64,000 nt of DNA from Nocardia sp. CDC159 (GTDB lineage: Bacteria > Actinomycetota > Actinomycetes > Mycobacteriales > Mycobacteriaceae): contig NZ_JAMRXH010000013.1 in assembly GCF_023740735.1 (NCBI RefSeq), positions 1-64,000 of the forward strand, in the 5' to 3' direction. Shown here piece by piece: positions 14,678-23,709 of this stretch (positions are counted from its first letter, which is position 1; every line of letters starts with the position of its first letter). A program made the position numbers and the translations under genes. The notes under the pieces are model-generated. The model searched no databases and was not told the DNA's origin. It saw only the letters and a list, made by a program, of their open reading frames with translations.

Positions 14678-16087
14678 CTATCGCAGCACGTAGGGCGAGA
14701 TGGAGCTGCGGTGCTCACTGATGTCCAGCGACTTGCCCAGCGGCGGGAACGCGCGCTGCGGGCAGTTGGTGCGCTCGCACACCCGGCAGCCCGCGCCGAT
14801 CGGGGTGGCCTTGGGGTCGTTGAGGTCGAGACCGTCGGCGTAGACGACCCGATTGGCATGGCGCAGTTCGCATCCCAGGCCGATGGCGAAGGTCTTGCTC
14901 GGTTCGCCGTAGCGGGTGGCGCGGCGCTCGACCGTGCGCGCGATCCACAGATATTTGCGGCCGTCGGGCATCTGGGCGATCTGGGTCATGATTCGGCCGG
15001 GATAGGCGAAGGTCTCGTAGACATTCCACAGCGGGCAGGTGCCGCCCGCGGAGGAGAAGTGAAATCCGGTGGCGGACTGGCGCTTCGACATATTTCCGGC
15101 GCGGTCGACGCGCACGAACGAGAACGGCACCCCGCGCAGCTTCGGGCGCTGCAGCGTCGAAAGCCGGTGGCAGATGGTCTCGTAACTCTGGGTGAAGAAC
15201 GCCGAAAGCCGCTCTATGTCGTAGCGGAAGTCCTCGGCCACCTCGTGGAAATAGGAATACGGCAGCACCGTGGCGGCGGCGAAGTAGTTGGCCAGGCCCA
15301 GCCGCGCCAGCTTGCGGGTGTCCTCGGAGGCGAAATTGCCCTCCTCGACCAGCTTGTCGATCAGCTCCCCGCATTCCAGATAGGCCAGCTCGGCGGCGAG
15401 TTTGAACACCCGTTGCCCGCCGGACAGATAGGGCGCGATCTCGAGCCGCCGCTCGGCCGCGTCGAAGCGGTGCAGCACGCCCTCGCCCAGATCGATGCGC
15501 TCGACGATCTGCACGCCGTGGGCGGTGGTGAGCCGGCGGGCGATCTCGCGCTTGAGATCGCCGCCGTGGAAGCGCATGCGGGTCGCCAATTCCTCCGCCG
15601 CGGTATCCAATTCGTGGATGTAGTTCTGCCGCTGATAGAAGAAGTCGCGGACCTCCTCGTGCGGGCGTGAGATGGCGCCGGAGCCGCTGCCGTCGGAGAA
15701 GCGGTCCTCGGTGGCCGCGGCCAGCTGGGCGGTGGTATTGCGGTAGCGGCGATGCATATTGACCATCGCCCGGGCCAGACTCGGATGTGCGGACACCATA
15801 TCCGCGATCTCCTGGGCGTCGGCCTCGATGCCCAGCTCCTGATCCATCACGACCTCCTGCAGCTCGGCGATGAGCCGGGTGTCGTCCTGGGAGGAGAAGA
15901 AGCTGGCGTCGACGCCGAAGATCTCGCTGATGCGCAGCAGCACCGGCACGGTCAGCGGGCGCACATCGTGCTCGATCTGATTGAGGTAACTCGCCGAGAT
16001 CTCCAGCTTCTTGGCGAGCGAGACCTGGCTCAGCCCTCGTTCGGTGCGCAGCTGGCGAAGCCGCGCCCCGACGTAAGTCTTGGCCAT
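14678..16087 (-). CDS. ramB: RamB-like regulator of acetate metabolism (XRE family)
   Basis: 469 aa. An N-terminal XRE helix-turn-helix (about 6-62: LRQLRTERGLSQVSLAKKLEISASYLNQIE), a central domain related to IrrE/ImmA peptidases and the C-terminal DUF2083-like domain with paired cysteines (GCRVCERTNCPQR). The full-length match and place two genes from lpd agree with RamB (Rv0465c), which controls isocitrate lyase and its own gene in mycobacteria and corynebacteria. An icl gene lies 22 kb away, and a 10-base motif is shared between the two upstream regions. It is divergent from the ligase gene. Confidence 0.92.
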   Translation of the reverse strand: MAKTYVGARLRQLRTERGLSQVSLAKKLEISASYLNQIEHDVRPLTVPVLLRISEIFGVDASFFSSQDDTRLIAELQEVVMDQELGIEADAQEIADMVSAHPSLARAMVNMHRRYRNTTAQLAAATEDRFSDGSGSGAISRPHEEVRDFFYQRQNYIHELDTAAEELATRMRFHGGDLKREIARRLTTAHGVQIVERIDLGEGVLHRFDAAERRLEIAPYLSGGQRVFKLAAELAYLECGELIDKLVEEGNFASEDTRKLARLGLANYFAAATVLPYSYFHEVAEDFRYDIERLSAFFTQSYETICHRLSTLQRPKLRGVPFSFVRVDRAGNMSKRQSATGFHFSSAGGTCPLWNVYETFAYPGRIMTQIAQMPDGRKYLWIARTVERRATRYGEPSKTFAIGLGCELRHANRVVYADGLDLNDPKATPIGAGCRVCERTNCPQRAFPPLGKSLDISEHRSSISPYVLR

Positions 16088-16115
16088 ATGTCCAGTTTAT
16101 GGGCGCTTTCGCAGG

Positions 16116-16138
16116 TTTGCCAATGCGGGAATTAGCAA
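16116..16138. promoter_or_regulatory. RamB-like motifs upstream of ramB
   Basis: TTTGC (16116-16120) and GAATTAGCAA (16129-16138) lie 28-51 bases upstream of the ramB start. The 10-mer GAATTAGCAA is repeated exactly upstream of icl (37863-37872). Corynebacterial RamB boxes have a TTTGC core, so autoregulation is likely but inferred. Confidence 0.45.
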
Positions 16139-16181
16139 TCCGCTGCGCGATATGTCACACCCCGGCGCTACCGTCGAAACC

Positions 16182-17774
16182 GTGCTGCTCACCCGAGTCG
16201 TCGAGGCGTCGCAGGCCGTGCGGGCGACCTCCTCGCGCAAGACCAAGATCGCCACGCTGGCCGAACTGCTGGCGCAGGCGGGTCCCGGCGAGCTCGCGCA
16301 GGTGGTTGCGTGGATCTCCGGCGAGCTGCTGCAGGGGCGGATCGGCACCGGATGGCGCACGCTGACGGCCATCGCGGTCGATCCGGCCGCGCGGCCGCGC
16401 CTGACCGTGGCCGAGGTCGACGCCACCTTCACCGACCTGGCCGCGACGGCGGGGTCCGGTTCGGCCGCCCGTCGCCGCGAATTGCTGGTCGCCCTGCTGG
16501 GCGCGGCCACCGCGGCCGAACGCGACTTTCTGATCCGCCTGCTCACCGGCGAGCTCCGCCAGGGTGCGCTGACCGCGATCGTCGCCGAGGCCGTCGCGCG
16601 CGCGGCGGAGGTGCCGGTGGATCTGGTCCGCCGCGCCTACATGCTGTCCGGTCAGCTGCCGGTGACCGCCGCCGCGGCGTTGACCGGCGGCGCGGCGGCG
16701 TTGGCGGAATTCCGGCTCGAGGTGGGCAGGCCGATCCAACCCATGCTGGCCTCGCCCGGGGCCGCCCTCGACGAGGCGCTGAAGGAGTTCGCGGGCGAGG
16801 TGAGCGTGGAGCACAAGCTGGACGGTGCGCGAATTCAGGTGCACCGCAAGGGCTCCCGGGTGTGGGTGTTCACCCGGACGCTGCGCGACATCACCTCCGG
16901 CGTACCGGAGCTGGTGCAGCTGGTCGGCGAACTGCCCTGTGAAAGCGTGGTTCTCGACGGCGAGACGCTGGCGCTCAACGACTCCGGCCGCCCGCGCCCG
17001 TTCCAGGAGACGATGAGCCGCTTCGCCACCGATCCCACCCTCGATCCGGCCCTGCGCCTGCCGCAGGCGGCCTCCACCCGGGATCTGCTGCTGCATCCGT
17101 ACTTCTTCGATTGCCTGCACCTGGACGGAGCCGACCTGCTCGACGCCCCGCTGAGCGAGCGCCGCGCCGCGCTGACCAAGGTCGCGGGCGAACACAGCAT
17201 TCCGGCGCTCATCCGCCCCGACGCCGAGACCGCGGCCGAATACTTCGACGGCGCCCTGGCGGCCGGACACGAGGGCGTGATGATCAAATCACTGTCCGCG
17301 CCCTACGCCGCGGGCCGACGCGGCCGGGCCTGGCAGAAGATCAAACCGGCGCACACCCTCGACCTCGTCGTTCTCGGCGCGGAATGGGGCTACGGCCGCC
17401 GCACCGGCTACCTGTCGAATCTGCACCTGGGCGCGCGCGACCCCAACGGCGGCGATCCGATCATGGTCGGCAAGACCTTCAAGGGTCTCACCGACGCCCT
17501 GCTGCGGTGGCAGACCGCCGAATTCCCCCGCCACGAGCGCACCCGCGACGAATACACCGTCTACCTCTATCCGGAGCTGGTCGTCGAAATCGCCCTCGAC
17601 GGCGTCCAGATCAGTCCCCGCTATCCGGGCGGGGTGGCCCTGCGCTTCGCCCGCGTGCTGCGCTACCGCCCGGACAAGGAACCCGCCGACGCCGACACCA
17701 TCGAGACGGTCCGCGCGCTGCTGCCACCCGGGCAGGCCGCCTCCCCGGACGCCACGCCGATTCGAAAAACCTGA
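16182..17774 (+). CDS. ligB: ATP-dependent DNA ligase (LigB type)
   Basis: 530 aa from GTG 16182, chosen because VLLTRVVEAS aligns with the start of mycobacterial LigB; ATG 16152 is an alternative. An N-terminal DNA-binding domain (about 1-200) is followed by the adenylation domain with motif I EHKLDGARI (Lys is the AMP acceptor), a motif IIIa-like FFDCLHLDG, motif IV EGVMIKS, motif V WQKIKP and an OB domain. It seals nicks using ATP and is accessory to the essential NAD+-dependent LigA. It is divergent from ramB and stands alone. Confidence 0.92.
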   Translation: MLLTRVVEASQAVRATSSRKTKIATLAELLAQAGPGELAQVVAWISGELLQGRIGTGWRTLTAIAVDPAARPRLTVAEVDATFTDLAATAGSGSAARRRELLVALLGAATAAERDFLIRLLTGELRQGALTAIVAEAVARAAEVPVDLVRRAYMLSGQLPVTAAAALTGGAAALAEFRLEVGRPIQPMLASPGAALDEALKEFAGEVSVEHKLDGARIQVHRKGSRVWVFTRTLRDITSGVPELVQLVGELPCESVVLDGETLALNDSGRPRPFQETMSRFATDPTLDPALRLPQAASTRDLLLHPYFFDCLHLDGADLLDAPLSERRAALTKVAGEHSIPALIRPDAETAAEYFDGALAAGHEGVMIKSLSAPYAAGRRGRAWQKIKPAHTLDLVVLGAEWGYGRRTGYLSNLHLGARDPNGGDPIMVGKTFKGLTDALLRWQTAEFPRHERTRDEYTVYLYPELVVEIALDGVQISPRYPGGVALRFARVLRYRPDKEPADADTIETVRALLPPGQAASPDATPIRKT

Positions 17775-17850
17775 ACAGACCATCGGGTATGAGACGCTGT
17801 GATCACCTCTGACCTGTGCGAATGCACCGATTCCCGGGAGTGATCAGGAC

Positions 17851-19101
17851 GTGGCGGCTAGGTGGCGGGCGGTCGCCCGGCTGTGGGTGGTGACCGTGCT
17901 GGCGGCGGTGTCGGTGGGTGCGCCGGTGTTCGTGGGCGCCGAGGAGTCGATCGCCGAATTCGTCGATCCGCCGCACGAACTCGCCGCGGTGCTGCCGACG
18001 CCGCTGCCCGATCCGTTCTACGTGCCGCCCGCGGACTTCGAAAGCCGTTCGCCCGCAACGCTGCTGCGGGCGCGCTCGGTGCCGTCCTGGTTCACCACCC
18101 CGGTGCGGGCGATCCAGCTGCTGGTGCGCTCCACCGACAGCAAGGGCAAACCGGTGCCGGTGGTGGCCACGCTGATGCTGCCGAAGGCGCCGTGGACCGG
18201 CGCCGGGCCGCGGCCGCTGGTCTCCTACAACATCCCGATCTCCTCACTCGGCCACTGGTGTGCGCCCTCGTACACGCTCGAACGCGGCTTCTCCGCCGAC
18301 CAGCTGTCGATTCAGCTACTACTGGACCGCAATTACGCCGTGATCGTGCCCGACCATCAGGGTCCACGGCAGGCATACGCGGCCGGGCTGATGGGTGGGC
18401 ACGCGGTGCTCGACGCCGCCCGCGCGGCGGTGCGTCTCGGTATGCCCGAGCTGGAACCGAAGGCGCCGGTAGTGATCAGCGGCTACTCGGGCGGAGCGAT
18501 CGCCACGGGTTGGGCCGCCCAACTGGCCCCGGAATACGCGCCCGAGCTGAATCTGGTCGGTGCGCTGGTCGGCGGCACCCCGGCCGATTACGACCTGCTG
18601 GTGAAGATCATGAACGGCCGCCAGGTGGGCTCGGGCGTCCTGCTCGGCGCCACACTGGGTTTGGCGCGCGAGTATCCGGAGCTGCTGGGCCTGCTCAACG
18701 ACAACGGCTGGCGGCTGGCGCATCTGTTCCGGGACGTCTGCTCGGGTCAGCTGGCCGCCCTGGGTACGGTGCCGGTGCGGCTCGAGCAGCTTACCGACGT
18801 GCCCGATCCGACCGAACTGCCGATGGTGCGAAAAATCGTGGCGGACAACCGGCTCGGCGCGATCGCGCCCAAGGTTCCGACCATGGTCTACCACGGCAAG
18901 GACGAGTTCTGGGTCCCGTACGAGGGTGTGCGGAACCTCTATCACAGCTGGTGTGGCAAGGGTGCGCAGGTGCGTCTGGCGCCCTATCCGGGCGAGCACT
19001 TCGTGGTCGGGGCGATGGCGGTGCCCGCGGTGTCGAACTGGGTGACCGAACTGCTCGAGGGTGAGCTCGTACCGCCCGGGTGCACGGTGGCCGTGCCCTG
19101 A
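17851..19101 (+). CDS. Secreted lipase (LIP family)
   Basis: 416 aa from GTG 17851, preceded by GGGAGTGATCAGGAC. An N-terminal signal peptide (positive start, hydrophobic 11-30) is followed by a secretory-lipase domain like Candida LIP enzymes. Nucleophile Ser213 is in GYSGGA; the Asp is in YHGKDEFWVP and the His in YPGEHF. It probably hydrolyses triglycerides or other lipid esters outside the membrane. A second secreted hydrolase of the same kind lies at 36446-37585. Single gene; a terminator-like hairpin follows. Confidence 0.87.
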   Translation: MAARWRAVARLWVVTVLAAVSVGAPVFVGAEESIAEFVDPPHELAAVLPTPLPDPFYVPPADFESRSPATLLRARSVPSWFTTPVRAIQLLVRSTDSKGKPVPVVATLMLPKAPWTGAGPRPLVSYNIPISSLGHWCAPSYTLERGFSADQLSIQLLLDRNYAVIVPDHQGPRQAYAAGLMGGHAVLDAARAAVRLGMPELEPKAPVVISGYSGGAIATGWAAQLAPEYAPELNLVGALVGGTPADYDLLVKIMNGRQVGSGVLLGATLGLAREYPELLGLLNDNGWRLAHLFRDVCSGQLAALGTVPVRLEQLTDVPDPTELPMVRKIVADNRLGAIAPKVPTMVYHGKDEFWVPYEGVRNLYHSWCGKGAQVRLAPYPGEHFVVGAMAVPAVSNWVTELLEGELVPPGCTVAVP

Positions 19102-19206
19102 GCCGCTGCGCCGGCCGTCGAAATTCAGCTACTTCTCAGCTTGATCCTGGCCACAGTTCAGCCAACGGGCGCACACTGTAATACGAGGACGCGGAACCAC
19201 TTTCCC

Positions 19207-19244
19207 GCTACCGGCGGCGCAACCCCCTGCGCGTCGCCGGTAGC
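19207..19244. terminator. Hairpin between convergent lipase and DUF4254 genes
   Basis: GCTACCGGCG-GCGCA and TGCGCGTCGCCGGTAGC pair over about 15 bp with a small bulge. It lies between two convergent genes without a long T run and is a probable bidirectional terminator. Confidence 0.6.
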
Positions 19245-19250
19245 ACCATG

Positions 19251-19703
19251 TCAGTGTTCGTATTCGTGATGGCCATTGAGCCGCGGCAGCCGGGTCCGAC
19301 CCGCGCTCACCTCGGTCGCCAGATCCGCATACGCGGTCGCCAATTCCGACAGTCGGCGCCAGGCATCGTCGGCCAGCCACTGGGGCGTGCTGGTCAGGGC
19401 GAGGTAGGCCAGGGCCGAGAACTGGGCCAATCGGTCGATGACGGTGCCGATGGTCTCGGTGTGCAGGCGCGCGCCGCCGGGCGCGGACGGTAACTCCGTA
19501 TCGACCCACCGATCGATATCGTGCACCAACTGTGCCCGCTGCCGGTCGATATCGGCGGTCACGGTCACGGTGAGCCGGTGCTCGTGCAGCTCGGCCAGGC
19601 GGCAGGCGCAGCGCAGCACGAAGTGCTCGCCGGGTTCCAGTCCCCGGCACGCCTGCAGCAGAAGGTCTTTCGGTGGGAGCGATGCCACGGCGCCATATTG
19701 CAC
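19251..19703 (-). CDS. DUF4254-like hypothetical protein
   Basis: 150 aa from GTG 19703. All-helical protein with conserved-looking segments (GLEPGEHFVLRCACRLAELHEHRL, RAQLVHDIDRW, IDRLAQFSALAYLAL) that fit the actinobacterial DUF4254 family. No signal peptide or membrane segment. The frame is open upstream across the MarR gene, but that part is the MarR shadow. It follows the MarR gene on the same strand by 35 bases and may be co-transcribed with it. Function unknown. Confidence 0.6.
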   Translation of the reverse strand: MQYGAVASLPPKDLLLQACRGLEPGEHFVLRCACRLAELHEHRLTVTVTADIDRQRAQLVHDIDRWVDTELPSAPGGARLHTETIGTVIDRLAQFSALAYLALTSTPQWLADDAWRRLSELATAYADLATEVSAGRTRLPRLNGHHEYEH

Positions 19704-19738
19704 GGCCAATGTTTCTGATCGGCAACGGCTCGGCGAGC

Positions 19739-20284
19739 TCAGCCCACGCCCGCATCCCCGACCTGGCTCAGCCCCTCGTACCCGGTGCGGATCTGCACAT
19801 CGCGCAACAGCACTCGCAGCAATTCGGCGAGCCGCTGCCGCTGCTCGGCGTCGAGCGAATCCAGCAGTTCCAGCTCGCGATCGAGCACCAGGTCGACCGT
19901 GCGCTCGACCAATGCGTGTCCGGCGGGGGTCAATTCGACCCATACCGTGCGTCCGCCCGGCTCGCGGCGGCGCGCGACCAGGCCGTCGCGTTCGGCGCGG
20001 GTCACGCGCTGCGAGATCGCGCCGGGGGTGACCAGGGTGCGCTCGGCGAGTTCGCGGGTGCTCAGCGTGTAGGGCGGTGAACTGCGCCGTAGCACGCTCA
20101 GCAGATCGAGCGTGGCGGTGTCGACCCCGGCGGCGGCCAGTACCCGGCGGCGGTCCTCGCCGAAGATCTTCGCCAGCTGCCACAGCCGGGTCACGATGCC
20201 GATCGATTCGGTGGACGTGCCGGGTCGTTCCCGGTTCCAGGCCGCGGCGATCCGATCGGCGGCATCGCGATGGTCATCGTTCAC
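19739..20284 (-). CDS. MarR-family transcriptional regulator
   Basis: 181 aa. Winged helix with LDLLSVLRRSSPPYTLSTRELAERTLVTPGAISQRVTRAERDGLVARRREPGGRTVWVELTPAG split over helices 3-4 and the wing, the classic MarR pattern. It is divergent from the SDR gene, and two near-identical 14-base palindromes lie between the two starts, so it very probably represses both itself and the SDR. Ligand unknown. Confidence 0.92.
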   Translation of the reverse strand: MNDDHRDAADRIAAAWNRERPGTSTESIGIVTRLWQLAKIFGEDRRRVLAAAGVDTATLDLLSVLRRSSPPYTLSTRELAERTLVTPGAISQRVTRAERDGLVARRREPGGRTVWVELTPAGHALVERTVDLVLDRELELLDSLDAEQRQRLAELLRVLLRDVQIRTGYEGLSQVGDAGVG

Positions 20285-20292
20285 GCCTTGCA

Positions 20293-20306
20293 GTTTAGAC
20301 CTAAAC
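20293..20306. promoter_or_regulatory. MarR operator candidate, copy 1
   Basis: GTTTAGACCTAAAC: 6-bp arms GTTTAG/CTAAAC are perfect. It begins 9 bases upstream of the MarR start. Confidence 0.75.
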
Positions 20307-20326
20307 GACTACAGTGGGGAACGTAC

Positions 20327-20340
20327 GTTTAGATCTAAAC
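20327..20340. promoter_or_regulatory. MarR operator candidate, copy 2
   Basis: GTTTAGATCTAAAC is a perfect 14-base palindrome, 34 bases from copy 1 and 20 bases upstream of the SDR start. The two copies differ by one base. Confidence 0.75.
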
Positions 20341-20359
20341 AAACCGGGAGGGATCTCCG

Positions 20360-21085
20360 ATGACCCGAAACATCCTGGTGACCGGCGGGGGAACCGGTAT
20401 CGGCTACGCCATCGCCGAGCGCTTCATCGCCGACGGCGACACCGTCTACCTCACCGGCCGCCGCCCCGCGGTGCTGGACAAGGCGGCCGCGGCCCTGGGC
20501 GATCGGGCGCACGCGCTGCCGTGCGACCACACCGATCCCGACCAGCTGACCGCACTCGCCTCCCGGCTGCCCGACCGCCTCGATGTGCTGGTCAACAATG
20601 CCGGTGGCAATACCGGATTCGACCTACCCGAGCGTGCGGGCCTGGCCGCGCTGGCCGAAGCCTGGTGGTCCAACCTGAACGCCAACCTGCTCAGCGCGGT
20701 CCTCACCACCCACGCCCTCGCCGACCGCCTGACCGAGGGCGCCAGTGTCATCCATATCGGCTCCATCGCCGCCGACCAGGGCTCCGGCTCCTACGGCGCC
20801 GCCAAGGCCGCGCTCTCCTCCTGGAACATCGACCTCGCCCGCACCCTCGGCCCCCGCGACATCACCACCAACATCGTCTCCCCCGGCTACATCGCCGACA
20901 CCGAATTCTTCCGCGACAAACTCACCCCCGACCGCCGAAACACCCTGATAGCCAACACCTTCACCCACCGCCCCGGCGCCCCCGCCGACATCGCCGAAAC
21001 CGTCCACTTCCTCACCACCCCCGGCGCCCACCACATCACCGCCCAAACCATCAACGTCAACGGCGGCGCCCACCCGACGCGCTGA
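20360..21085 (+). CDS. SDR-family oxidoreductase
   Basis: 241 aa. Classical short-chain dehydrogenase: NAD(P) loop GGGTGIG (9-15), NNAG (79-82), catalytic Ser135, Tyr145 and Lys149 (SYGAAK). The C-terminal INVNGGAHPTR resembles the usual INVDGG ending. GGGAGGG precedes ATG 20360. It is under probable control of the divergent MarR repressor. The substrate cannot be predicted; the pairing suggests response to a small aromatic or xenobiotic compound. Confidence 0.9.
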   Translation: MTRNILVTGGGTGIGYAIAERFIADGDTVYLTGRRPAVLDKAAAALGDRAHALPCDHTDPDQLTALASRLPDRLDVLVNNAGGNTGFDLPERAGLAALAEAWWSNLNANLLSAVLTTHALADRLTEGASVIHIGSIAADQGSGSYGAAKAALSSWNIDLARTLGPRDITTNIVSPGYIADTEFFRDKLTPDRRNTLIANTFTHRPGAPADIAETVHFLTTPGAHHITAQTINVNGGAHPTR

Positions 21086-21119
21086 CCGGCCCAATCGCCC
21101 GCGGTCCGGGGCGGATCGC

Positions 21120-21899
21120 TCAGACGAGATCGACTCGCACCCCGGCCTCGCGAATGGCCGTGATCGCCTCCGGATTCGCGGCGGTATCCATGACGAGGAC
21201 ATCGATGTCCTCGATCGGGCAGATACGGGCCAGGGCGGTCTTTTCCAGTTTGTCGGCGGTGGCGACCGCGATGACTCGCTCGGCGCGGCGGACCATTTCG
21301 GCGTTGATGCCGGATTCGTCCAGGTGGCGGCCCTGGGCGCCGCCCTCGGCGGTGATGGCGTTGACACCGAGAATCAGGGTGTCCAGGCGTAATTCGGCCA
21401 TGGCGCGCTCGGCCAGTGGGCCGTGCAGTTCGTAGGATTCGCGGCGGGCCTGGCCGCCGATGCAGATCGTGCGCAGGTGGGGGCGCAGCACCATCTCACC
21501 GGCGATGTTGAGCGCGTTGGTGACGATGGTCAGCTCGGCGGTGGCCAGATCGGGGCGCCCGGCCAGGGCTCGGGCCACGGCCGTGGTGGTGGTGCCGCCG
21601 TTGAGGCCGACCACCTCGGTCGGCAGCACCAGGCTCGCGGCGTGTTCGGCCACCCGCTGCTTGGCCTCGTCGCCGCCGCGGTAGCGGGCGGGCAGCTCGT
21701 AGGCGACCGAGGTGGCCACGATGCCGCCGTGGGTGCGGGTGGCCAGCTGCTGGTCGGCGAGCGCGGTGAAGTCGCGGCGAATGGTCGCGGGGGAGACGCC
21801 CAATCGCTCGGACGCCTCCTCCACCGACAACCGGCCGGTGTCGGCCAGCAACTCCAGCAGCCGATTCCAGCGCTGGGAGCGATCCGTCGCAGCGGTCAT
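21120..21899 (-). CDS. DeoR-family transcriptional regulator (AgaR-like)
   Basis: 259 aa. An N-terminal DeoR helix-turn-helix (RWNRLLELLADTGRLSVEEASERLGVSPATIRRDF) and a sugar-phosphate-sensing C-terminal domain (VGLNGGTTTTAVARAL, ILGVNAITAEGGAQ). Its ATG overlaps the stop of the upstream permease gene (ATGA), so it is the last gene of the leftward transporter operon. DeoR proteins sense phosphorylated sugars; here the likely inducer is a hexosamine or tagatose phosphate made by the divergent enzymes. Confidence 0.92.
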   Translation of the reverse strand: MTAATDRSQRWNRLLELLADTGRLSVEEASERLGVSPATIRRDFTALADQQLATRTHGGIVATSVAYELPARYRGGDEAKQRVAEHAASLVLPTEVVGLNGGTTTTAVARALAGRPDLATAELTIVTNALNIAGEMVLRPHLRTICIGGQARRESYELHGPLAERAMAELRLDTLILGVNAITAEGGAQGRHLDESGINAEMVRRAERVIAVATADKLEKTALARICPIEDIDVLVMDTAANPEAITAIREAGVRVDLV

Positions 21900-22816
21900 T
21901 TCACGCTTCCGGCGGTGAGACCGGCGACCAGGCGCTTCTCGATGAGCGCGAACAGAATGACAACGGGCACGATGCCGACCGTAGAGATAGCGAAGACATA
22001 TTGCCAAGCCGTGTCGTACTGCCCGATGAACTTCGTCAGGGCCACCGACAGCGGCTGATTCTCCGGCGTGGTCAGGATCACCAGGCTCGCGGCGAATTCG
22101 TTCCAGCACGAGACGAACGCGAAAATGGTCGCGGTCACGATGCCCGGCCACACCAGCGGCAGGCTCACTCGGGTCAGGATCTGGAACCGGCTCAACCCGT
22201 CCAACTGCGCCGCCTCCTCGATCTCCACCGGCACCGAGGCGAAGAAGCTGTGCAGGATCCACACCGCGAACGACAGATTGAATGCCGCGTTCACCAGAAT
22301 CATCGCCAGCCAGGTGTCGTTGATTCCGAGGGTGAAGAACTCCCGCAGCAGTCCGGTCACCAGCACCACCGGCTGCAGCATCTGCGTGACCAGCACCAGC
22401 CCCAGAAACGCCACCTTGCCCGGAAACTGCTTGCGCGCGGTGTAATACGCCGCCGGAATCGCCACCAGCAGCACCACCACCGTGGCGAATACCGAGATCA
22501 CCAGCGTGCTCACCAGATTGAACGGCAGCGGCGTCTCCGGCGTGTTCCACATGGTGGCGTAGTTGTCCGGCCGCCACTGCTCGGGAATGTAGGTCGGCGG
22601 AATGCGCAGGATCTCCGAGCGCGGCTTGAGCGATCCCAACACCATCACGACATAGGGGATCAGGAACAGCGCGGCCAACGCGATGCCGACCAGCGTCAGA
22701 TCCCACCGCCGCCGCACCTTACGCGGGGTCAACGCCGAATCATTCGGAGCGACAATGGTTTCCGAGGTCACCGCGGCCGCGGCGCGGTCGACCGTGACCG
22801 GATTGGATGCTGTCAT
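21896..22816 (-). CDS. Carbohydrate ABC transporter permease (MalG type)
   Basis: 306 aa. Six predicted membrane helices beginning at about residue 40, and the ATPase-coupling EAA motif in EIEEAAQLDGLSRFQILTRVSLPLVWPG. CUT1-family inner-membrane permease. It overlaps its neighbours on both sides by ATGA junctions: downstream DeoR and upstream MalF-type permease. No ATPase gene is in the cluster, so a shared MsiK-like ATPase is probably needed. Confidence 0.93.
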   Translation of the reverse strand: MTASNPVTVDRAAAAVTSETIVAPNDSALTPRKVRRRWDLTLVGIALAALFLIPYVVMVLGSLKPRSEILRIPPTYIPEQWRPDNYATMWNTPETPLPFNLVSTLVISVFATVVVLLVAIPAAYYTARKQFPGKVAFLGLVLVTQMLQPVVLVTGLLREFFTLGINDTWLAMILVNAAFNLSFAVWILHSFFASVPVEIEEAAQLDGLSRFQILTRVSLPLVWPGIVTATIFAFVSCWNEFAASLVILTTPENQPLSVALTKFIGQYDTAWQYVFAISTVGIVPVVILFALIEKRLVAGLTAGSVK

Positions 22817-23709
22817 CGCGCCTCCTCACGGGCCGATCGAGTGAACCGCACGTACACCGCGATGATCACCACGATCAGCGCGAAGTTCAGCACGCTCATG
22901 GCCGCCGCCGTGGCGACCTCCTGATTCTGCCGAATCAGCTTGAAGGTCAACGTCGTCGTGGTGTCGGCATCGAAACCCGCGATACTGCCGGTGAGTACCT
23001 GCAGAATGGGCAGCGAATTGAACACGTTGATGATGTTGATGATCGTGGCCACCGCGATCGCCGGACGCAGCTGCGGCAGCGTCAGATGTCGGTAGCGCTG
23101 CCAGGCGCTCGCGCCGTCGACCCGGCCCGCCTCGCTGATCTCGGCCGGAATCCCTTGCAGTCCGGCCAGAATCGTGTACGTGGTGAACGGCACCGAGACG
23201 AACACCGCCACCCCGATCGCCACCAGGAATGCCGGGCCCGCCTGCTTGGTGAAGCCGAAACCCCGGTCCAGCAGGCCGATGTCGACGAGGAACCGGTTGG
23301 CGATGCCGACATCGGGATCGAGCATGTAGGCGAAGATCGAGGTGGTCATCACCACCGAGGCCGCCCACGGCACCAGAATCGCCAGCCGCACCGCGGTGCG
23401 CCCCGGGAACTCCTTGTTCAAGAACTGGGCCAGCGCCGCGGAGAGCACCAGCGTGATGACCACGACCGCGACCACCCACACCACCGTGTGCAGCAGCACG
23501 CTGCCCAATTCGTCGATGGCGAACAGCTTGCGGAAGTTGTCCAGACCGGCCGGGCCGCGATCCTGCCCGTACGGGCTCAGATCGCGGGTGCTGGTCCACA
23601 GCATGTACCCGGCCGGGAATGCGACGACCCCGGCGATCAGTACCAGCACCGGGCCGATCCACGGCAGCGCGCGCAGCGCCGCCGTGGATCGGATCAGGGC
23701 GCCCCTCAA
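22813..23709 (-). CDS. Carbohydrate ABC transporter permease (MalF type)
   Basis: 298 aa from a TTG start at 23709 that overlaps the TGA stop of the solute-binding gene (TTGA). This start is preferred because the sequence further upstream is a shadow of that gene, and membrane sequence (ALPWIGPVLVLIAGVVAFPAG) begins soon after. Six helices and an EAA loop (EISEAGRVDGASAWQRYRHLTLPQLRP). It pairs with the MalG-type permease as the CUT1 channel for the sugar bound by the 23706-24950 lipoprotein. Confidence 0.9.
   Translation of the reverse strand: MRGALIRSTAALRALPWIGPVLVLIAGVVAFPAGYMLWTSTRDLSPYGQDRGPAGLDNFRKLFAIDELGSVLLHTVVWVVAVVVITLVLSAALAQFLNKEFPGRTAVRLAILVPWAASVVMTTSIFAYMLDPDVGIANRFLVDIGLLDRGFGFTKQAGPAFLVAIGVAVFVSVPFTTYTILAGLQGIPAEISEAGRVDGASAWQRYRHLTLPQLRPAIAVATIINIINVFNSLPILQVLTGSIAGFDADTTTTLTFKLIRQNQEVATAAAMSVLNFALIVVIIAVYVRFTRSAREEAR

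Noticed and set aside
20624..21367. Minus-strand 247-codon frame rich in Gly, Val and Asp opposite the SDR gene
   Set aside because: It arises from the very C-rich SDR coding strand; the SDR is well supported.
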